Positions 8,244-16,972 of a stretch of 64,000 bases of DNA are shown piece by piece. The notes beneath the pieces are model-generated. The model was not told where the DNA came from. It worked only from the letters and a program-made list of their open reading frames with translations, and ran no database searches. The stretch's first letter is position 1; every line of letters starts with the position of its first letter. The translations under genes were made by a program, and so were the position numbers. Source of the DNA: Methylobacterium sp. WL1 (lineage in GTDB: Bacteria; Pseudomonadota; Alphaproteobacteria; Rhizobiales; Beijerinckiaceae); contig NZ_CP042823.1 of NCBI RefSeq assembly GCF_008000895.1, positions 2,297,001 to 2,361,000 on the forward strand, given 5' to 3'.

Positions 8244-8519
8244 GTCGCGTCGAGCATTGTTCACCGTGACGCGGCGTCGGCCTTCCACGAGGCATCGCGT
8301 TCGCAACATCCTGTCGAACGGAGCGCGTGTCGAGGGTATCGGATCGACGGCCGCGATGGTGTGCGCGGCCGTGACCGGAAGCATCCCGATCCCGACCGCC
8401 TCGAAGAACTCTGCCAACGTCCCGATCGGCATGCCGGGATCGCGCTTTCCGAGACGTGTCTTGGTCGCAATCTCCCAAAGGCTGGCGGCGCTCGCGATTG
8501 ACGACGCCGATCGTCTGAC
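8244..8519 (-). pseudogene. remnant of a VapC-type PIN-domain toxin
   Basis: The minus strand reads a C-terminal PIN-domain fragment: SAASLWEIATKTRLGKR, then AEFFEAVGIGMLPVTAAH, then APFDRMLRTRCLVEG and VTVNNARRD. These match the middle and end of VapC RNases (SLWEIAIK, LPVTAAHA, DPFDRMLIAQALVEG). The N-terminal part with the first catalytic Asp is missing, an in-frame stop lies just upstream at the marR-GNAT start, and there is no antitoxin. The last Asp is in place but the protein cannot be functional. It fills the 330-bp gap between hpnK and the MarR-GNAT gene. Confidence 0.7.
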
Positions 8520-8533
8520 TAAAGTCAGGTATC

Positions 8534-9409
8534 ATGGCGCCCGACTCCATTGCCCGCTTCCGTCGCTTCGCCCGTGCCGTCACCGCGGAGGTCGGGGCCC
8601 TCGATAGTTCCTTCCTCGGCCGGGGACGTCCCCTTGGGGCGGCCCGTGTGGTCAACGCGATCGGCGCCGGACGGACCGATGTCGCCGAGATCCGCGCTTA
8701 TCTCGACCTCGATTCGGGTCTGATGAGCCGCTTGCTGCGCAGCCTGGAAGAGGAGGGTCTTGTCGCCACCGAGCCCCATCCGGACGATGCCCGCCGCCGG
8801 GTCGCGCATCTGACCGAGGCCGGGCAGCGGGAATTCGTGGCCTACGAGGGCCTGTCCGACGCCCGCGCCTCGGCGGTGCTGACGCGGGCGCCCCGGGTGG
8901 AGGACCTTCTGCGCGCGATGGATCTCGTTGCCCTGATGCTCGGACGCGACAGGATCGCGATCACGGAGGTCGATCCCCGGGGCGAGGCCGCCCGCACCTG
9001 CCTGGAGGCGTACTACGCCGAACTCGCATCCCGATTGCGGACCGGGTTCGACGTCACCCTGTCGCGCGACCCGGAGGCGGCCGCGATGGTCCGGCCGCGC
9101 GGCGCGTTCCTGCTCGCGATGGCCGACGGTCTGCCAGTCGGCTGCGTCGCCCTGAAGGGGAGCGGCGGCCCGGTCGCCGAGGTCAAGCGGCTCTGGATCG
9201 ACCCCGTCGCCCGGGGCCTCGGCGTGGCCGGACGGCTGATGCAGGCCGTCGAGGACAGGGCCCGTGCATTGTCGGTCACGGCGCTGCGCCTGGACACCAA
9301 CAGTGCCCTGCCGGAGGCCCTGGCGCTCTACCGCAAGACGGGCTGGGTCGAGATCGAACGCTTCAACGACGACCCCTACCCCGACCGTTTCTTCGAAAAG
9401 GTGCTCTGA
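8534..9409 (+). CDS. MarR-family regulator fused to a GNAT acetyltransferase
   Basis: A 291-residue two-domain protein. Residues ~1-140 form a MarR winged helix (IRAYLDLDSGLMSRLLRSLEEEGLV as recognition region, then HPDDARRRVAHLTEAG as wing). Residues ~155-291 form a GNAT domain with the acetyl-CoA loop VARGLGVAGRLM and the C-terminal ALYRKTGWVEIERFN. Such MarR-GNAT fusions are a known family of unknown target. Placement beside hpn genes does not prove a link. Confidence 0.88.
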   Translation: MAPDSIARFRRFARAVTAEVGALDSSFLGRGRPLGAARVVNAIGAGRTDVAEIRAYLDLDSGLMSRLLRSLEEEGLVATEPHPDDARRRVAHLTEAGQREFVAYEGLSDARASAVLTRAPRVEDLLRAMDLVALMLGRDRIAITEVDPRGEAARTCLEAYYAELASRLRTGFDVTLSRDPEAAAMVRPRGAFLLAMADGLPVGCVALKGSGGPVAEVKRLWIDPVARGLGVAGRLMQAVEDRARALSVTALRLDTNSALPEALALYRKTGWVEIERFNDDPYPDRFFEKVL

Positions 9410-9411
9410 CC

Positions 9412-9451
9412 GATCGAGAGCCCGGCGCGTCCCCGCACCGGGCTCTCGATC
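9412..9451. terminator. bidirectional terminator
   Basis: A perfect 14-bp inverted repeat (arms 9412-9425 and 9438-9451, 12-nt loop) lies between the convergent 3' ends of the MarR-GNAT gene and hpnN. Confidence 0.75.
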
Positions 9452-9478
9452 ATGCGCCCCGTCCCTCGGAAGCAGACT

Positions 9479-12145
9479 CTACTTGGCGGGCACCGGATCC
9501 GAGAGGGCGGCGCTCTTCCGAAGCGCGGCCGCCGCGGCCTTCTCGCCCTCCGGGCGGTCGTCGTCGGCTTGCGTGGGCGGTTCGCCCAGGGTCGCCGGCA
9601 CCACGAAGAACGCCGCGATCAGCGTGAAGAACAGCGACAGCGCCAGCAGCTTGCCCATGCTGGCCGTGCCCGGATGGCTCGACAGCACCAGGGACCCGAA
9701 GGCGCTGCCGGTGGTCAGCGCCGAGAAGAAGATCGCCCGGGTCAGGCTGGAGGCCAGCATGTCGGTGACGCCCGCCCGCCATGCGATCACGTAGTAGATG
9801 TGGAACGCGACGCCGACCGCGAGCATCAGCGGCAGGGCGATGATGTTGGCGAAGTTCAGCGGCATGCCGATGATGCGCAGGGCCATCAGGGTCCACAGGG
9901 TCGCGATCACCAGCGGGCCCAGGGTCATCGCCACGTCCCACGGCTTGCGGAGCGCCACGGACAGGATGACGAAGATCAGCACGAACGCCGTGATGGCCGC
10001 CTGAACGAAGGCGCCCAGGATCGTGTAGGTCGACCGCGTCGTCGCCACGGGTGCACCGGTGGCGTGGGGGGCGACCTTCAGCACCTCGTCCGAGAAGGTC
10101 CGCAGCACCTCGTCGTCGTTCGAATCGCCCTTGGGATGCACCTCGATGCGGGCGCGCCCGTCCGCTGCGACCCAATCTGCCTTGAGCTGGGGCGGCAGGT
10201 TGTCGAGCGTGATCCTCTCCGGATGGAGCAGGTCGCGCAGCCGCTGGAGCAGCGGGACGAGGTCCTTCGTGAGGGCGACCGAGGCTGCCTCGCGCATCTG
10301 AACCGGCCCACCGGCGAGCGTGTCGAGGGTGCCGGCAAGCTGCTTGGCGGTCTGCACGCCCGCGGCCCCGCCCTTCCCGTCGCCCGCCACGCCGTTCAGC
10401 GCCGTGGCGGCATCCTTGAGCGCCTTGACGTTCTCGGCATCGGTCGGCGGCGGCGGCTTGCGGCCCGGATTGAGCACCGGATCGAGCAGCTGCGCCGTGT
10501 CGGCGATGGAAGCGAGCTTCTTGTCCTGGTCCCGCGGCACGAAGGTGTCGATGCTGTTGATCGACGAGGTCACCGGCAGCGCCGCCAGCGTCTTCGTGAG
10601 GCCCGGCACCGCGTCCACGTTGGGGGCTAGCACGTCGATGAGGTTCGGGCTGGTCTCGGGGTTCTTGATCAGGTCGAGATAGGTGGCGATCGACTCGGTC
10701 TTGGTGCTGCGCAGGTGCATCGGGTTCGAGTCGAACGGCAGGTGCCAGAGCAGCGGCGCGCCGGCCAGGGTCACGAGGCCCACCGCGATCAGGATCGGCT
10801 TGCGCTTGCGGATGATCCACGGATCGACGCCGACCAGCCATTCGGTCTGCACCGCGGCCTTCTCACCTTTGGGCTTGAACACCGCGATCAGCGCCGGCAG
10901 CAGGGTCAGGGAGAACAGGAAGGCCACGACCATGCCGACGCCGGCGATCAGGCCCAGCTCCGAGACGCCCCGGAACGCGGTCGGCAGGAACGCGAAGAAG
11001 CCCGCCACCAGCGATACGGCGGCCAGCGTCAGCGACCAGCCGACCCCGCGGGCGGCGGCCCGGATCGCGCTCTGGAGCGTCGGCTGCTCGTAGCGGTCGG
11101 CCCGGTAGCGCACCGAGAACTGGATGCCGAAATCGATGCCGAGTCCGACGAACAGGGCCGCGAACGCCACCGAGATCGGGTTCAGCTCCTTGACCATGAC
11201 GAGGCCGAGGGCGGCGGTGACGATGAGGCCCGCGAAGGTCGTGATCAGCACCGCGCCGACGAGCTTGCCGGAGCGCAGGGCCAGCCACAGGAACAGCACG
11301 ATCGCGCCGACGATGATGCTGTTGTTGAGGGCGGCGTCCTCCGAAAGCGTCGCGAACTCCTCGTCCGCCACCGCCACCGTGCCGGTGAGCCGCATGCGCA
11401 GGCCATTCTCGGCGTTGATCTTGAGATCCTGCGCCACGTTGCGGATCAGCTTGGTCGCTTGGTAGCCGGGCTCCAGCGCGTTGAAGTCCAGCACCGGCTG
11501 GATCATCACGAACTTCATCTTGTCCGTGACACTGCTCTCGCCGTTGGCCAGCAGCTCCTGCCAGGACATCCGGGCGGGCTTGCCGTCCAGAACCTTCCGC
11601 AGGGTCGCATCGATCTGCCCCATGGGCTTGTCGAGGTCTTCGAGCTTGGCGTCTCCGGTCTTCACGCCCCGCGCGCCGAGCGACAGCACCCGCATCACGC
11701 CGCGCAGGGACGGGTCGGCCGCAAGCGGGCCGAGCAGGCCCTGCTGCTGGGTCAACTCCTCCAGCGTCTTGTCGAGCTGGGCCTGGGGCATCAGCAGCAG
11801 GCCGTTCTTGTCGAAGAACGGGCCGCCGTCGGGCCGGTAGACGGTCTCGATCAGGTTCTTGTGGGCGCTCAGCGCCTTGGCCAGGTTGGCGGCCGCCTCC
11901 TCGGTCTCCTCGGGCGTCTCGCCGTTGATCACCGCCACGAGGGTGTTGCCGCGCTGCGGGAACGCCTTCTCGAAGTTGATCTCGTCCTGGCGCCAGGGCT
12001 CCTTGGGATCGATCAGCCGCTCGACATCGGTGTTGATGCGGAACAGATGCGCCGCAACCCCGAGGCTCGCGACCGTGACGAACGCCATCAGGGCGATCAC
12101 GATCCACCGATACCGCACCGAGAACGCGACGAGACCTTCGATCAC
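9479..12145 (-). CDS. hpnN: HpnN, RND-family hopanoid transporter
   Basis: An 888-residue RND/MMPL membrane transporter. A first membrane helix (WIVIALMAFVTVASLG) is followed by a large periplasmic loop, a block of helices with GLGIDFGIQFSVRYR, a second loop, and C-terminal helices with PLMLAVGVAFHIYYV. In Rhodopseudomonas palustris HpnN is needed to move hopanoids to the outer membrane. The GTG at 12145 (V-IEGLVAFSVRYRW) is chosen: AGGCAGG lies upstream and the frame beyond has no family-like sequence. It is divergent from hpnH. Confidence 0.92.
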   Translation of the reverse strand: MIEGLVAFSVRYRWIVIALMAFVTVASLGVAAHLFRINTDVERLIDPKEPWRQDEINFEKAFPQRGNTLVAVINGETPEETEEAAANLAKALSAHKNLIETVYRPDGGPFFDKNGLLLMPQAQLDKTLEELTQQQGLLGPLAADPSLRGVMRVLSLGARGVKTGDAKLEDLDKPMGQIDATLRKVLDGKPARMSWQELLANGESSVTDKMKFVMIQPVLDFNALEPGYQATKLIRNVAQDLKINAENGLRMRLTGTVAVADEEFATLSEDAALNNSIIVGAIVLFLWLALRSGKLVGAVLITTFAGLIVTAALGLVMVKELNPISVAFAALFVGLGIDFGIQFSVRYRADRYEQPTLQSAIRAAARGVGWSLTLAAVSLVAGFFAFLPTAFRGVSELGLIAGVGMVVAFLFSLTLLPALIAVFKPKGEKAAVQTEWLVGVDPWIIRKRKPILIAVGLVTLAGAPLLWHLPFDSNPMHLRSTKTESIATYLDLIKNPETSPNLIDVLAPNVDAVPGLTKTLAALPVTSSINSIDTFVPRDQDKKLASIADTAQLLDPVLNPGRKPPPPTDAENVKALKDAATALNGVAGDGKGGAAGVQTAKQLAGTLDTLAGGPVQMREAASVALTKDLVPLLQRLRDLLHPERITLDNLPPQLKADWVAADGRARIEVHPKGDSNDDEVLRTFSDEVLKVAPHATGAPVATTRSTYTILGAFVQAAITAFVLIFVILSVALRKPWDVAMTLGPLVIATLWTLMALRIIGMPLNFANIIALPLMLAVGVAFHIYYVIAWRAGVTDMLASSLTRAIFFSALTTGSAFGSLVLSSHPGTASMGKLLALSLFFTLIAAFFVVPATLGEPPTQADDDRPEGEKAAAAALRKSAALSDPVPAK

Positions 12146-12804
12146 GAGCACCCTGCCTGTTCGCCCCGGACGCGCCCCATGCGCGACCGGCTCATCCCAA
12201 ATGCCCCGGCCGGATCGGCCCGACCAGCTTCGAAGACCCGCCGGGCTCGACGGGCCGCGTGAAGTCCGGCCCGAGATACGCCCCGAGGTCCGTGCGCGCG
12301 CAGCTGAGCCGCACAAGCAACCTTCGCGTTCGGGGAACGCCGCACCGCCCGATCTGGTCGCGCCGCGGGCGCGCGCAAGTCGAACCGGTCCGATGCGGGC
12401 CCGCGCGCAGCCGCTCGGTACGGGCCACCCCTTGCATCGCGGCCACAGGGCTCAGTAAAGAGGGCGATCCCAGATTGCAACGCGAAGGCCGGGGCTCGGT
12501 CTTCGCCTGGGCGGATGTGCGATACCGCACTGCAATCTTGGGATCGGGATCAAAATCTTGGGATTTCGGTCGCATTGCGGACGCATTGCGCGTGCTGTCC
12601 TCAACCGTCGGGCGATCCCATCCGTCCTCCCTGCCGATCGCCGCCCATGTGGCGCGGTTGCGTCAGGAACAGAATAAGTCGTCATGGTCCCGCCGAAACG
12701 GGATCATTTCAGATTAGTTCCAAGCTAGAGCGCTGGAATTCGTGTTTTTTTCGCGGTAAGCACCCCGATCGCCCCGGGGCCGACGCAGTCAAGGAGCCGC
12801 AATC
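12146..12804. promoter_or_regulatory. hpnN/hpnH divergent intergenic region with repeats
   Basis: No gene is credible here. It holds AATCTTGGGAT twice with a 20-bp period (12534-12544, 12554-12564), a near-inverted copy at 12465-12479, and a third partial copy over the hpnH start (12801-12811). CGCATTGCG occurs twice with an 11-bp period (12571-12579, 12582-12590). A short dyad lies at about 12683-12706. These are plausible operators for hpnN or hpnH, but no promoter could be assigned. Confidence 0.5.
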
Positions 12805-13968
12805 TTGGGTATCCCCCTCCGGTACGTCGCGAAGATCGGCGGCTACATCCTCAAGCAGCACCTCACGGGCCGCAAGCGCTACCCGCTTGTGATGATGATG
12901 GAACCTCTGTTCCGCTGCAATCTCGCATGCGCCGGCTGCGGCAAGATCGATTACCCGGACGAGATCCTCAACAAGCGTCTCCCGGTTGCCGACGCGCTTG
13001 AGTCGGTCCGCGAGTGCGGTGCACCCGTGGTGGTGATCGCCGGCGGCGAGCCGCTGCTGCACAAGGATCTGCCGCAGATCGTGCAAGGCATTATCGACCA
13101 GAAGAAGTTCGCGATCGTCTGCACGAACGCGCTTCTGCTCGAGAAGAAGATCAAGGACTACAAGCCCAGCCCGTACTTCACCTGGTCGATCCACCTGGAC
13201 GGCGACCAGTCGATGCACGACCAGTCGGTGTGCCAGCGCGGCGTCTACGACAAGGCAGTCGCGGCCATCGCCAAGGCCAAGGAGATGGGCTTCCGGGTCA
13301 CCATCAACTGCACCTTCTTCAACAATTCCTCGCCCGAGAAGATCGCCGACTTCTTCGACAGCGTGACCCGGATGGGCATCGACGGCATCACCGTCTCCCC
13401 CGGCTACGCCTACGAGCGCGCCCCCGACCAGAAGCACTTCCTGAACCGGAAGGCGACCAAGGAGCTGTTCCGCGGCGTGTTCCGTCACGGCAAGGAGAAG
13501 GGCCGCGAGAAGTGGACCTTCCAGCAGTCGGGCCTGTTCCTCGACTTCCTGGCCGGGAACCAGACCTACCATTGCACGCCTTGGGGCAACCCGACCCGCA
13601 CCGTGTTCGGCTGGCAGAAGCCCTGCTACCTGCTCGGTGAGGGCTACGCGGCGACCTTCAAGGAGTTGATGGAAGAGACCGACTGGGATTCCTACGGCAC
13701 CGGCAACTACGAAAAGTGCGCCGACTGCATGGTCCACTCGGGCTACGAGGCCTCCTCGGTGGTCGATTCGGTCCGCAAGCCCTGGAAGCCGCTCGTTCAC
13801 GCGATCCGCGGCATCAAGACCGACGGTGCGATGGCCCCCGAGGTCAGCCTGGAGAACCAGCGCCCGGCCGAGTTCGTGTTCTCGCGCAACGTCGCCCAGA
13901 AGCTGTCCGAGATCAAAGCGGCCGGCGTCGATACCAAGCAGGAAGCCCGCAAGCGCACGGCCGCCTGA
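12805..13968 (+). CDS. hpnH: HpnH, radical SAM adenosyl-hopene synthase
   Basis: A 387-residue radical SAM enzyme with a CX3CX2C motif in FRCNLACAGCG (Cys38, Cys42, Cys45). HpnH joins 5'-deoxyadenosine to diploptene to give adenosylhopane, the first committed step of all extended (C35) hopanoids. Start is TTG at 12805, backed by AAGGAG 8 nt upstream and family-like first residues (GIPLRYVAKIGGYILKQHL). Other conserved stretches are VIAGGEPLLHKDLPQI and YHCTPWGNPTRTVFGWQKPCY. The C-terminal Cys residues (CADCMVHSGYE) are typical of the family. Confidence 0.95.
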   Translation: MGIPLRYVAKIGGYILKQHLTGRKRYPLVMMMEPLFRCNLACAGCGKIDYPDEILNKRLPVADALESVRECGAPVVVIAGGEPLLHKDLPQIVQGIIDQKKFAIVCTNALLLEKKIKDYKPSPYFTWSIHLDGDQSMHDQSVCQRGVYDKAVAAIAKAKEMGFRVTINCTFFNNSSPEKIADFFDSVTRMGIDGITVSPGYAYERAPDQKHFLNRKATKELFRGVFRHGKEKGREKWTFQQSGLFLDFLAGNQTYHCTPWGNPTRTVFGWQKPCYLLGEGYAATFKELMEETDWDSYGTGNYEKCADCMVHSGYEASSVVDSVRKPWKPLVHAIRGIKTDGAMAPEVSLENQRPAEFVFSRNVAQKLSEIKAAGVDTKQEARKRTAA

Positions 13969-13993
13969 CCCACCGGTATCGGAGTGTTCTCGA

Positions 13994-14032
13994 AAGACCC
14001 GCGGCCCCACGGCCGCGGGTCTTCTCGTTTTG
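13994..14032 (+). terminator. terminator after hpnH
   Basis: A perfect 13-bp GC-rich stem (13994-14006 with 14011-14023) and CCAC loop are followed by TCTCGTTTT, directly after the hpnH stop. Confidence 0.8.
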
Positions 14033-14279
14033 GAGACTGCGGTCACCGGCACGCTGTGACCGGGCATGACCAGGCGGGCCGAGCCCGTCGCGCGTTTGGG
14101 CGAAGGCCCTCGGATCGGATGGGCCAGGCCGGTCAAGCTTGACCTTGGACAATCCTTCGTTGCACCTCGGGCGGATATTCGCCCGCACAGGTCGCGAAGA
14201 CGAACCCGCCCCTGGAACGGGTCCTCGTCCCCCGTGGCCGACCGGGCGTCACGGCGGCAGAAGTGCGAGGGAGCAGGCC

Positions 14280-15902
14280 ATGGAAACGATCGGCCCGGAT
14301 CTGCGCGTGATGCAGCGCGTCCCCCTCGCGGCCTCGCATGTCGCCGCGATCAGAGCCGTGGGAGTCCCGCGGCATTACCCGGCCGGGACCGTCCTGGTTC
14401 GCGCCGGCGAGCCGGCGGACCGCTTCGTCTATGTCGAGGACGGCGAGATCGAGGTGGTGAACCCGTTCACGGACGAGCGCCACCTGCCCTCGACCCTGGG
14501 GCCGACGCAGTTCATGGGCGAGATCTCCTTCCTCAACGGCGGCAGCTGGTCGATGCCGATGCGGACGGTCACCGATACGGATGTGATTGAGGTGCCGCGG
14601 GCCGCGATGCTGCGTCTGATGGCCGAGATCCCCGAGATGTCGGACATCGTCATCACGGTCTTGGCGGCACGGCGGCGGCGGCAGCTCGATTCGCGCGACG
14701 GCACGCTCGTCCTGATCGGCGAGGACGACGACCGGGCGGTCCGGCGGATCGCGGAGTTCGCCAGCCGCAACCGCCTGCCCTATCGGTCCTACGCGCTCGG
14801 CAGTCCGGAGGCCGCGGGTGTCGCCACGACCTGTTCGGTTCCCGCCGACCGGCCGGCCGTGATCTTCGGCCGGAACAACGTCGTCGCAGACCCGACGCCC
14901 GACAAGGTCGCGCAGCTGTTCGGCCTGAACTACAACCTGATCGACGACGAGGCTTTCGACGTGCTGATCGTCGGCGGCGGTCCAGCCGGCGTGGCGGCGG
15001 GCGTCTATGCGGGCGCCGAGGGGCTGCGCGCCCTGGTGGTCGAAGACGTCGCGATCGGCGGGCAGGCCGGCACGTCGAGCCGGATCGAGAACTACATGGG
15101 GTTTCCGACCGGGATCTCCGGGGCCGATCTGGTCTGGCGCGGCGAAGTCCAGGCGATGAAGTTCGGCACGCGGTTCGCGATGCCTCGGCGCGTGGCGAAG
15201 CTCGAGCGCCTCGACGACGACGCGTACTGCGCGACCTTCGACAACGGCCAGCGGGTGCGTGGCCAGGCCGTGGTCGTGGCGACCGGCGTCCAGTACCGAC
15301 GCCTGCCGATCGATCGCCTGGAGGCATTCGAGGGGGCGGGCGTCTATTATGCGGCCACCGAAATCGAGGCCCGCTATTGCAAGAACACTGAGACCGTCAT
15401 TGTCGGTGGCGGCAACTCGGCCGGGCAGGCGGCGATGTTCCTCAGCCGCTCCGCCCGGCATGTCCGGCTTCTGGTCCGCGGGCCGTCGCTGGCAACCTCG
15501 ATGTCGCGCTACCTGTCGAGCCGCCTGGAGGCGGATCCGGCCATCACGATCGAGTACGGCGCCGAGCTCAGCGCGCTACATGGGGAGGACGCCCTCGACG
15601 CGGTGTCGATCCGCACCATCGCCGACGGGACGGTCCGGACGATCCAGACCTGCGCGGTGTTCGTCATGGTGGGGGCGGCCCCCAATACCAGCTGGCTGTC
15701 CGGCCTCGTCGAACTCGATCGCAACGGCTTTGTCCTGACCGGGGAAGCCGTCGGCGCCGGCTCGCCCTATGCCACGTCGCAACCGGGCATCTTCGCGGTC
15801 GGCGACGTGCGCGCCGCGTCCGTGAAGCGCGTCGCATCGTCGGTCGGCGAGGGATCGGTCGTCATTTCGAAGGTCTGGGATTACGTCCAGGAACACGGGT
15901 GA
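14280..15902 (+). CDS. cyclic-nucleotide-binding domain fused to thioredoxin-reductase-like FAD oxidoreductase
   Basis: A 540-residue fusion. Residues ~1-130 form a cNMP-binding-type domain (AGTVLVRAGEPADRFVYVEDGEIEV, FMGEISFLNGG). A linker (~140-225) follows, and ~228-540 is a class II thioredoxin-reductase fold with FAD motif VLIVGGGPAGVAAGVYA, GGQAGTSSRIENYMGFP, NADPH motif VIVGGGNSAGQAA and FAVGDVRAASVKRVA. The redox-active CxxC of true thioredoxin reductases is absent from the expected position (VYYAATEIEARYC), so it probably passes electrons to another acceptor. ATG 14280 has GAGGGAG upstream; an earlier in-frame ATG (14139) adds no domain. Confidence 0.88.
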   Translation: METIGPDLRVMQRVPLAASHVAAIRAVGVPRHYPAGTVLVRAGEPADRFVYVEDGEIEVVNPFTDERHLPSTLGPTQFMGEISFLNGGSWSMPMRTVTDTDVIEVPRAAMLRLMAEIPEMSDIVITVLAARRRRQLDSRDGTLVLIGEDDDRAVRRIAEFASRNRLPYRSYALGSPEAAGVATTCSVPADRPAVIFGRNNVVADPTPDKVAQLFGLNYNLIDDEAFDVLIVGGGPAGVAAGVYAGAEGLRALVVEDVAIGGQAGTSSRIENYMGFPTGISGADLVWRGEVQAMKFGTRFAMPRRVAKLERLDDDAYCATFDNGQRVRGQAVVVATGVQYRRLPIDRLEAFEGAGVYYAATEIEARYCKNTETVIVGGGNSAGQAAMFLSRSARHVRLLVRGPSLATSMSRYLSSRLEADPAITIEYGAELSALHGEDALDAVSIRTIADGTVRTIQTCAVFVMVGAAPNTSWLSGLVELDRNGFVLTGEAVGAGSPYATSQPGIFAVGDVRAASVKRVASSVGEGSVVISKVWDYVQEHG

Positions 15903-15923
15903 CCCCGCCTCGACCCGGTCCGA

Positions 15924-16726
15924 TCAGGCCGGCCGGGCCGCGGCCGAACGCTTGGCGCGTCGGCGGCGCCCCACGATCAGCCACGGCAGCACGCAGGCCG
16001 CCGACACCGCGATCGACACCGCGTAGGCCGTGACCAGCCCGGTCTGCCCGAGCGACAGGTGCACGCACCCATAAAAGGCCAGCACGCCGAAGGCGCCCTG
16101 GGCGCTGCCGCGCACCACGTCGAGGGAGGCGCGGACGCCGTCCTGGAACCGGGCGAAGGCGATCAGCGGCCAGGAGATGATCGGGATCGGCGCCAGCAGG
16201 CCGCTCAGGCCGGAGCCGAGATACGGCGCGAGGTTGGAGACCAGCAGGACCAGCGCGGTCGCGGCCGCGAGGCGCCGGCATGTCCCACCGCGGCGGATCG
16301 GGCGCGCCGGCGGGCGCGGGTCCGGCGGGCGGTGGGCAGAGCGCCACGCATCCAGGCCATGGCTGGCAGGTCGATCGCCGCCGCGAACCATAGCCCGGGC
16401 CGGATCAGCCCGTGCAGCACGAGACCGCCGAGGACGAAGGCCGACAGGGCGGCGCAGAGGGCCGCGACCGGGCCCATCCGGGGGGCGCAGACCACGTAGG
16501 CGAGATAGCAGAGCGTGACCGCCCCCAGCCCCTCCGCCGAGCCGACGGCGGCATCGGCCGCGAAGGTCTTGCCCTGCTCGAGCGCGAGGTAGATCGAGAT
16601 CGGCGCCGAGGTGAGCGGCAGGCCCGACAGCAGGCCGCCGACCAGGCTGCCCCACCGGCGGGCCGCCGCCGACACGGCCCACATCAGGGCCGGGGTGATG
16701 GCGATCTTGGCGGCGATCAGGCTCAT
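15924..16726 (-). pseudogene. multi-helix membrane protein broken by a frameshift
   Basis: The N-terminal half (from ATG 16726, MSLIAAKIAITPALMW, several hydrophobic segments to about MAWMRGALP) and the C-terminal half (LAAATALVLLVSNLAPYLG to VLPWLIVGRRRR, stop 15924) lie in different frames. The switch falls between about 16,270 and 16,345. Joined, they give a ~265-residue polytopic protein I do not recognise. Either an indel has inactivated it or the GC-rich sequence contains an error. It follows the 66-residue gene by 45 bp and appears cotranscribed with the H4MPT-linked gene. Confidence 0.6.
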
Positions 16727-16771
16727 GCCGGTCTCATGCCGGTCGCATGGCCGGTCTCGACCCGCCGACCC

Positions 16772-16972
16772 TCAAGCCGCCTCCGGCGGTTCGCCATCCT
16801 CCGGCTCCACGGGCGAGTTCAGCATGTCCTCCAATTCGTCCACCAGCCGATCGATCTGATCCTCGGTGGCGAGCACCTTCAGGACCTCACCGGTCTCGGT
16901 TTCCACGGCCAGTTCGATATGCGGCCCGACCCGGCTGGTCAGAACCCGGGCCAGGATCTTGATGGCGCTCAT
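16772..16972 (-). CDS. small conserved-looking hypothetical protein
   Basis: A 66-residue acidic protein starting MSAIKILARVL, with an amphipathic C-terminal helix (EDQIDRLVDELEDML). Its ATG overlaps the TGA of the upstream H4MPT-linked gene (ATGA at 16969-16972), which strongly supports the start and translational coupling. I do not recognise a family. The operon context suggests a role near C1 metabolism, by association only. Confidence 0.7.
   Translation of the reverse strand: MSAIKILARVLTSRVGPHIELAVETETGEVLKVLATEDQIDRLVDELEDMLNSPVEPEDGEPPEAA

Noticed and set aside
12192..12717. Small frames on both strands between hpnN and hpnH
   Set aside because: Composition and lack of ribosome-binding sites suggest non-coding DNA; the repeats explain the structure better.
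14280..15902. Canonical thioredoxin reductase (trxB)
   Set aside because: The CxxC is missing and there is a cNMP-type domain in front.
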